A stretch of DNA of 8,395 bases from Fidelibacterota bacterium (GTDB lineage Bacteria > Fidelibacterota > UBA2242), in the NCBI GenBank assembly GCA_023133185.1, contig JAGLWX010000029.1, positions 1-8,395 on the forward strand, given 5' to 3'. This document shows, piece after piece, positions 4,791 to 8,395 of the stretch (positions are counted from its first letter, which is position 1; the number at the start of each line of letters is the position of its first letter). The notes under the pieces were generated by a model that saw only the letters and a program-made list of their open reading frames with translations, searched no databases and was not told the origin of the DNA. The translations under genes were made by a program, and so were the position numbers.

Positions 4791-6389
4791 TTACGCTAAA
4801 AACATACAACGTGACTCATTTGCTGAATAACGATTCACAATTCTTAAAAGATTCCATAAACCGGAACTTTTTTTGCGAATTCCCTTCCCATAGAGGACAT
4901 AAATAATTCCCAATAATCCGCTGTATAATCTCTCACTAAATGGATGCCACCATAAATTCCGCTTTGCAAAAGGCATGATATCATTCACAATAACCTGGGG
5001 CTCCGTCATTTCATCAAAACCAAGTTTACCATGTGAACGCCCGATACCGCTTTCTTTAAAACCACCCCAGGGTGTTTCAGCCAGACCGTGACTCATTAAA
5101 TGATCATTTATCATAACAGCGCCGGCATTAATCTGCTTTGCTATCTTTATTGCCTTATATCGATTGCTCGACCATATTGAACCTGATAATCCTAAATATG
5201 AATCATTTGCTAACCATATCGCCTCATTAATATCCGCGAATTTCACAACGCCCACAACCGGACCAAATGTCTCATCCTGCATAAGCAACATATCATGATT
5301 AACATCCGTTAATACTGTTGCCGGAAAAAACAATCCCTTTGAATCCTTTGGATATTGTGATTGAATAAATAATTTCGCTCCTTTTTTTACGGCATCCTCA
5401 ATATGCTTTTGAACAGTCTCTACCTGTTTTTGAGTTGTCATCGACCCCATATCCAAATTAAAATCGTCATCGAATCCAAGCCGCAGTGATTCGACTTTTT
5501 CTTTTAGCATCATCAAAAAAGAATCATATACGGATTCATGCACATAAATCCGCTCAACTGAAGCACAGGATTGTCCTGCATTTGAAAATCCCGCCCAAAC
5601 AGCGCCTGCGGCTGCCTTTTCCAGGTCGGCATCCTTGCAGACGATCATAGCGTCATTCCCACCAAGCTCAAGCACAACCGGGGTCAGAGTTTCCGACGCT
5701 TTTTTCATCAGATATTTCCCAACAGCCACTGACCCTGTGAAAAATAACTTATCGATCCCATTCTCTAAAAATGCGTCGCCGGCGACACGTCCCGGCAAAT
5801 TCACGTAATGAAAAATACCGTCCGGTAAACCAGCTGAATTGATACATTTTTCCAAAATTCGACCGACTAACTGAGTTTCACTGGCAGTTTTCAAAATGAC
5901 GGCGTTTCCCGCCAGCAGAGCCATAATCACTTCCGAAAAGGGTATGCCGAAAGGGTAATTCCACGGGGAAATTATTCCGACGACTCCAAATGGTTTTCGA
6001 TAGATTTTACTGCGCTTATTCGCCATAAGCAGGTTGCCTGAAGAGAGTTTTTCGGGCTTTAAAAACCGTTTCGCATTCTTCACGTAATATGAAACTGCCA
6101 TGGCAGCCGGTAAAACTTCAGTCGCCAATGCATCGACGCGCACTTTTCCATTATCCCGCGAAATAATTTCTGCAATTTCGGAAGCATTTTCGACTATATA
6201 TGTTCGAATATTCCGAATGATGGAAATCCGCTCCCGAATCGGCATTGCCGCCCAATCCGGTTGTACTTCTTTAGCATATCGAATACAGGAGATTAATTCT
6301 GCAACGGAATTCAGATCTGATTCCCCAATTTTCCCTCCGGTTGCCGGATTGAAACATTCGGTGACCTTTTTTTGTGAGTCAGCGCTCAT
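4791..6389 (-). CDS. NAD(P)-dependent aldehyde dehydrogenase with C-terminal extension
   Basis: This enzyme oxidises an aldehyde to the carboxylate with NAD(P)+. The 532 residues contain the full ALDH fold: SPWNYP at 141-146 (oxyanion Asn144), ILKTASET at 165-172 (cofactor Lys167), FFTGS at 216-220, ELGG with general base Glu241, GQSC with nucleophile Cys275, and ETFGP at 373-377. The core ends near residue 465. About 65 extra residues follow (IMPFAKRNLWWHPFSERLYS, then a hydrophobic LLGIIYVLYG and a basic KGIRKK), longer than the usual 470-500 residue enzymes; this tail could be amphipathic and touch the membrane or the dimer partner. Substrate cannot be fixed from sequence; medium- or long-chain aldehydes are a plausible guess. 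The start ATG at 6389 has a GGAG 6 nt upstream. The gene is 277 bp downstream of the C69 dipeptidase gene, across a repeat, so it is probably transcribed separately. Confidence 0.93.
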   Translation of the reverse strand: MSADSQKKVTECFNPATGGKIGESDLNSVAELISCIRYAKEVQPDWAAMPIRERISIIRNIRTYIVENASEIAEIISRDNGKVRVDALATEVLPAAMAVSYYVKNAKRFLKPEKLSSGNLLMANKRSKIYRKPFGVVGIISPWNYPFGIPFSEVIMALLAGNAVILKTASETQLVGRILEKCINSAGLPDGIFHYVNLPGRVAGDAFLENGIDKLFFTGSVAVGKYLMKKASETLTPVVLELGGNDAMIVCKDADLEKAAAGAVWAGFSNAGQSCASVERIYVHESVYDSFLMMLKEKVESLRLGFDDDFNLDMGSMTTQKQVETVQKHIEDAVKKGAKLFIQSQYPKDSKGLFFPATVLTDVNHDMLLMQDETFGPVVGVVKFADINEAIWLANDSYLGLSGSIWSSNRYKAIKIAKQINAGAVMINDHLMSHGLAETPWGGFKESGIGRSHGKLGFDEMTEPQVIVNDIMPFAKRNLWWHPFSERLYSGLLGIIYVLYGKGIRKKSSGLWNLLRIVNRYSANESRCMFLA

Positions 6390-6482
6390 AAGAAACTCCA
6401 GTTAGGTAAATTGGAACTACTCTAATTTTAAAACGATTGGTTATAGAATAAAAATTGACGGTCTCGTAAAAAGTACAAATCA

Positions 6483-6582
6483 TGTCATTCTGAGGAGGAA
6501 CGACGAAAAATCGGGTTGGACAGAGGGAAGCTAGCATTGATCTTAAGCGATTCTTCAGTCTCTTCGTTCCTTCAGAATGACA
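6483..6582. repeat. 100-bp inverted-repeat element with TGTCATTCTGA ends
   Basis: The outer 11 bp (TGTCATTCTGA at 6483-6493 and its complement at 6572-6582) are perfect. The arms continue imperfectly through AGGAACGA and GAAnAATCG, giving a long snap-back structure around a loop near 6513-6548. Dispersed repeats beginning TGTCATTCTGAG and ending in CAGAATGACA are common in many unrelated bacterial genomes and behave like small non-autonomous elements. A degenerate pair, GATGACA (6594-6600) and TGTCATC (6629-6635), follows directly. The whole gap 6390-6666 has no gene; the stem may end transcription from the dipeptidase gene. Confidence 0.65.
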
Positions 6583-6666
6583 GATAAGGTTAGGATGACA
6601 ATATAGGCGAGAAATAACAAACCAAGCATGTCATCTTTGATTTTACAAACACATTTCTTATAATTA

Positions 6667-8304
6667 TTAATGTCCTTCCTCATTTTCCAATTTTATCATT
6701 TTAAAATGACTGCCTGTTTCATCCACAATTTTCCGGTACCACGATTTCGGATATCCCGGATGTTTGACATTGCCCAATTCGTCTTTAACATTTCCATCGA
6801 GATATTTGTAAATCAGGAATTCACCTAATTTTTTCCATCTTTTAACAGTCGAATTTCCAAGGTTTACTGAATATTCCGTCAGGTAATCAATCGCCAGTTG
6901 AGGAGATTCATTATATAGTTTCAATGTTAATTCTTCAACGTCTGCCTGGTCCGCCATGAATTTACCTTCCAATTCACGCTGAACTATCTGAACATCCTTT
7001 ATCATATCGCTGTAACGCAAGTAGCAATAATTAGAGACAAAATTGAAAACCCAAAACGCCGATTCCCAGGTAAAATGATGGAAGTCACCGGTGCCGACAG
7101 CATAGCTTTTAGGCACCTCTTTTATTCCACAGTACATGGGAACATAAACAGCGCTATAAGTATCATCAACGCTGAACCAGTGGATACCGCCGATGGGATC
7201 GGGCAGCCATGAGCGCGCTTGGGAAATAAAAGAAAATCCTGTCTGTTGGGTTGAAGTAGCTCGCTCATTGAAATATTCTTCGCCGTCAACTTCCCAGGTC
7301 AGAGGACGCCAGCGATATGGTAATTGAAAAGGACCGGCGCCGATATTATTATTCATATCAAGATCAGAATCTTCAAAATGATCGCGCATCAATTCCATAA
7401 CATCCCGGGCGGAAAGCTTTTTATCCGGTTTTATCCAAAGCGGCAGAGGTTTCGCGCCTTTAACGCCTTTAATATAATCCGTCGAAAGATTCAACGAAGG
7501 AGCTGCCCGGCGAAACATGCTCCATACTCTTGCTTCACAAAAACGAAGCGCGCCATAATCCAACGGCGCATAAGCATCGGCAAAACTGAATTTTTTATCT
7601 TTACCGTTAAACCAGCCCTTTTCTCTCGCTAATTTGATGACATCCTTCTCATAAAAACAATCTTCCGGATCCTTTAATGGAAACTGCCTAATCCGGGCTT
7701 GATTGGCGTGAGCGCAGATATAACCGTCAGGAACTATACGAGCAACCCAGACCGCTCCTTTTTTACCCAATCCTTTGCCGATCATTTCCATGATCCAGAC
7801 TTCGTTGGGATCGGAAACAGAGAATGATTCTCCGGAGCTGTAATAGCCGTATTCTTTAACCAGATCACCCATAATTTTTAGCGCTTCCCGAGCCGTTTTT
7901 GCCCGCTGGAGAGTTACATACATCAAACTGCCGTAATCCATAATCGCCAGAGAATCTCTCAATTCACTTCTGCCGCCCCAGGTGGTTTCACCGATGGCAA
8001 CCTGATGTTCGTTCATATTCCCCACGACAGAATATGTATGGGGAACCTGTTTTATCTGACCGAGATATTTGCCGGTATCCCATTCGTAAATGTCGAGCAT
8101 TTCACCGGGAAGGTGATCAGCCGCAGCTGTGAAATAGAGCTCTCCATAAAGCACATGTGAATCTGCGGAAAAGGTAATCATGGTTGAGCCGTCTTTTGAG
8201 GCGCCTCTGGAGATTAGAAAGTTAGTGCAGGCATGAATTTGCGCACTCAGAAACAGTAACGAAATGCTGACCAACAGGACAAATTGTAAAAATGTTTTTT
8301 TCAT
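6667..8304 (-). CDS. Secreted C69-family dipeptidase (PepD-like Ntn hydrolase)
   Basis: This is an exported peptidase that hydrolyses dipeptides, probably with broad specificity, in the periplasm or outside the cell. Residues 1-25 form a signal peptide ending QIHA, directly followed by CTNFLISRGASKDGS. Cys26 becomes the new N-terminus after cleavage, which is what an N-terminal-nucleophile C69 peptidase needs. Other family-like blocks are NEHQVAIGETTWGGR at 98-112, the segment GESFSVSDPNEVWIMEMIG at 158-176 and AHANQARIRQFP at 198-209. At 545 residues it matches the longer, secreted branch of the family. The start has GAGGGAAG 5 nt upstream. A CATAAT hexamer at 8338-8333 (minus strand) is a possible -10 box without a convincing -35. 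No partner gene is visible, so a role in peptide scavenging is inferred. Confidence 0.92.
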   Translation of the reverse strand: MKKTFLQFVLLVSISLLFLSAQIHACTNFLISRGASKDGSTMITFSADSHVLYGELYFTAAADHLPGEMLDIYEWDTGKYLGQIKQVPHTYSVVGNMNEHQVAIGETTWGGRSELRDSLAIMDYGSLMYVTLQRAKTAREALKIMGDLVKEYGYYSSGESFSVSDPNEVWIMEMIGKGLGKKGAVWVARIVPDGYICAHANQARIRQFPLKDPEDCFYEKDVIKLAREKGWFNGKDKKFSFADAYAPLDYGALRFCEARVWSMFRRAAPSLNLSTDYIKGVKGAKPLPLWIKPDKKLSARDVMELMRDHFEDSDLDMNNNIGAGPFQLPYRWRPLTWEVDGEEYFNERATSTQQTGFSFISQARSWLPDPIGGIHWFSVDDTYSAVYVPMYCGIKEVPKSYAVGTGDFHHFTWESAFWVFNFVSNYCYLRYSDMIKDVQIVQRELEGKFMADQADVEELTLKLYNESPQLAIDYLTEYSVNLGNSTVKRWKKLGEFLIYKYLDGNVKDELGNVKHPGYPKSWYRKIVDETGSHFKMIKLENEEGH

Positions 8305-8373
8305 ACGTCTTCCCTCATTCGATTGATTTTAAATTATGAGTCCCCTTAAAAAAGAAATATTCTTAGAAATAGA

Positions 8374-8389
8374 AACCGTTGAAACGGTT
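8374..8389. repeat. GAA-loop hairpin at the right edge
   Basis: AACCGTT-GA-AACGGTT forms a perfect 7-bp stem (or 6 bp with a TGAA loop). It is similar in size and loop to the A hairpins at 4453-4678, although the stem sequence differs, and may be the first unit of another cluster beyond the window. It lies about 70 bp upstream of the dipeptidase start. Confidence 0.45.
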
Positions 8390-8395
8390 ATACGA

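Noticed and set aside
6100..6405. Plus-strand open frame of 101 codons
   Set aside because: It lies antisense to the conserved N-terminal part of the aldehyde dehydrogenase gene, with no start signal.
7324..7632. Plus-strand open frame of 102 codons
   Set aside because: It lies antisense inside the C69 dipeptidase gene, and its basic, low-complexity composition is typical of a shadow frame.

Overview
The window is a bacterial chromosome segment in which every supported gene lies on the minus strand, so the gene order in the direction of transcription runs from the right edge to the left. The GC content is modest. Bacterial-type Shine-Dalgarno sequences (GGAGG, AAGGAGAG), short signal peptides and families of GAA/TTC-loop hairpins and TGTCATTCTGA inverted repeats recall genomes of the FCB superphylum (Bacteroidota, Ignavibacteriota, Calditrichota, Cloacimonadota and relatives). 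That placement is inference from style, not from a marker gene.

Right half (about 2450-8395): three well-preserved housekeeping or catabolic genes. They are a secreted C69-family dipeptidase (6667-8304), a long NAD(P)-dependent aldehyde dehydrogenase with a C-terminal amphipathic tail (4791-6389), and glucosamine-6-phosphate synthase glmS (2454-4268). The gaps between them hold repeats rather than genes. A 100-bp inverted-repeat element lies at 6483-6582. A 356-bp element at 4425-4780 is bounded by imperfect 27-bp terminal inverted repeats and carries two mirror-image sets of hairpins. A further hairpin of the same style sits at the right edge (8374-8389). Nothing suggests that the three genes form one pathway; each probably has its own promoter.

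Left half (1 to about 2280): visibly AT-richer and accessory in character. It holds a serine beta-lactamase-like hydrolase with a signal peptide (786-2102), a small exported HExxH protein that looks truncated (110-706), and the first 23 codons of another gene (3-71) behind a perfect 26-bp palindrome (90-115). The hydrolase gene appears to be packaged like an integron gene cassette. On the minus strand both borders read CAAAC(C)G|TT, an attC-like stem-loop follows the stop codon, and the 7 bases at the 3' border (CACACAA) are exactly complementary to the first 7 bases at the 5' border (TTGTGTG). No integrase is in the window, so this is a structural inference. Upstream of the hydrolase an in-frame leader with a much stronger ribosome binding site runs through the cassette border into the gene. 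This makes its start ambiguous and may be a product of the insertion.

The two most noteworthy signals are the cassette-like structure at 736-2129 and the mirror-symmetric hairpin element at 4425-4780. No RNA gene, CRISPR array or complete transposase gene was found.
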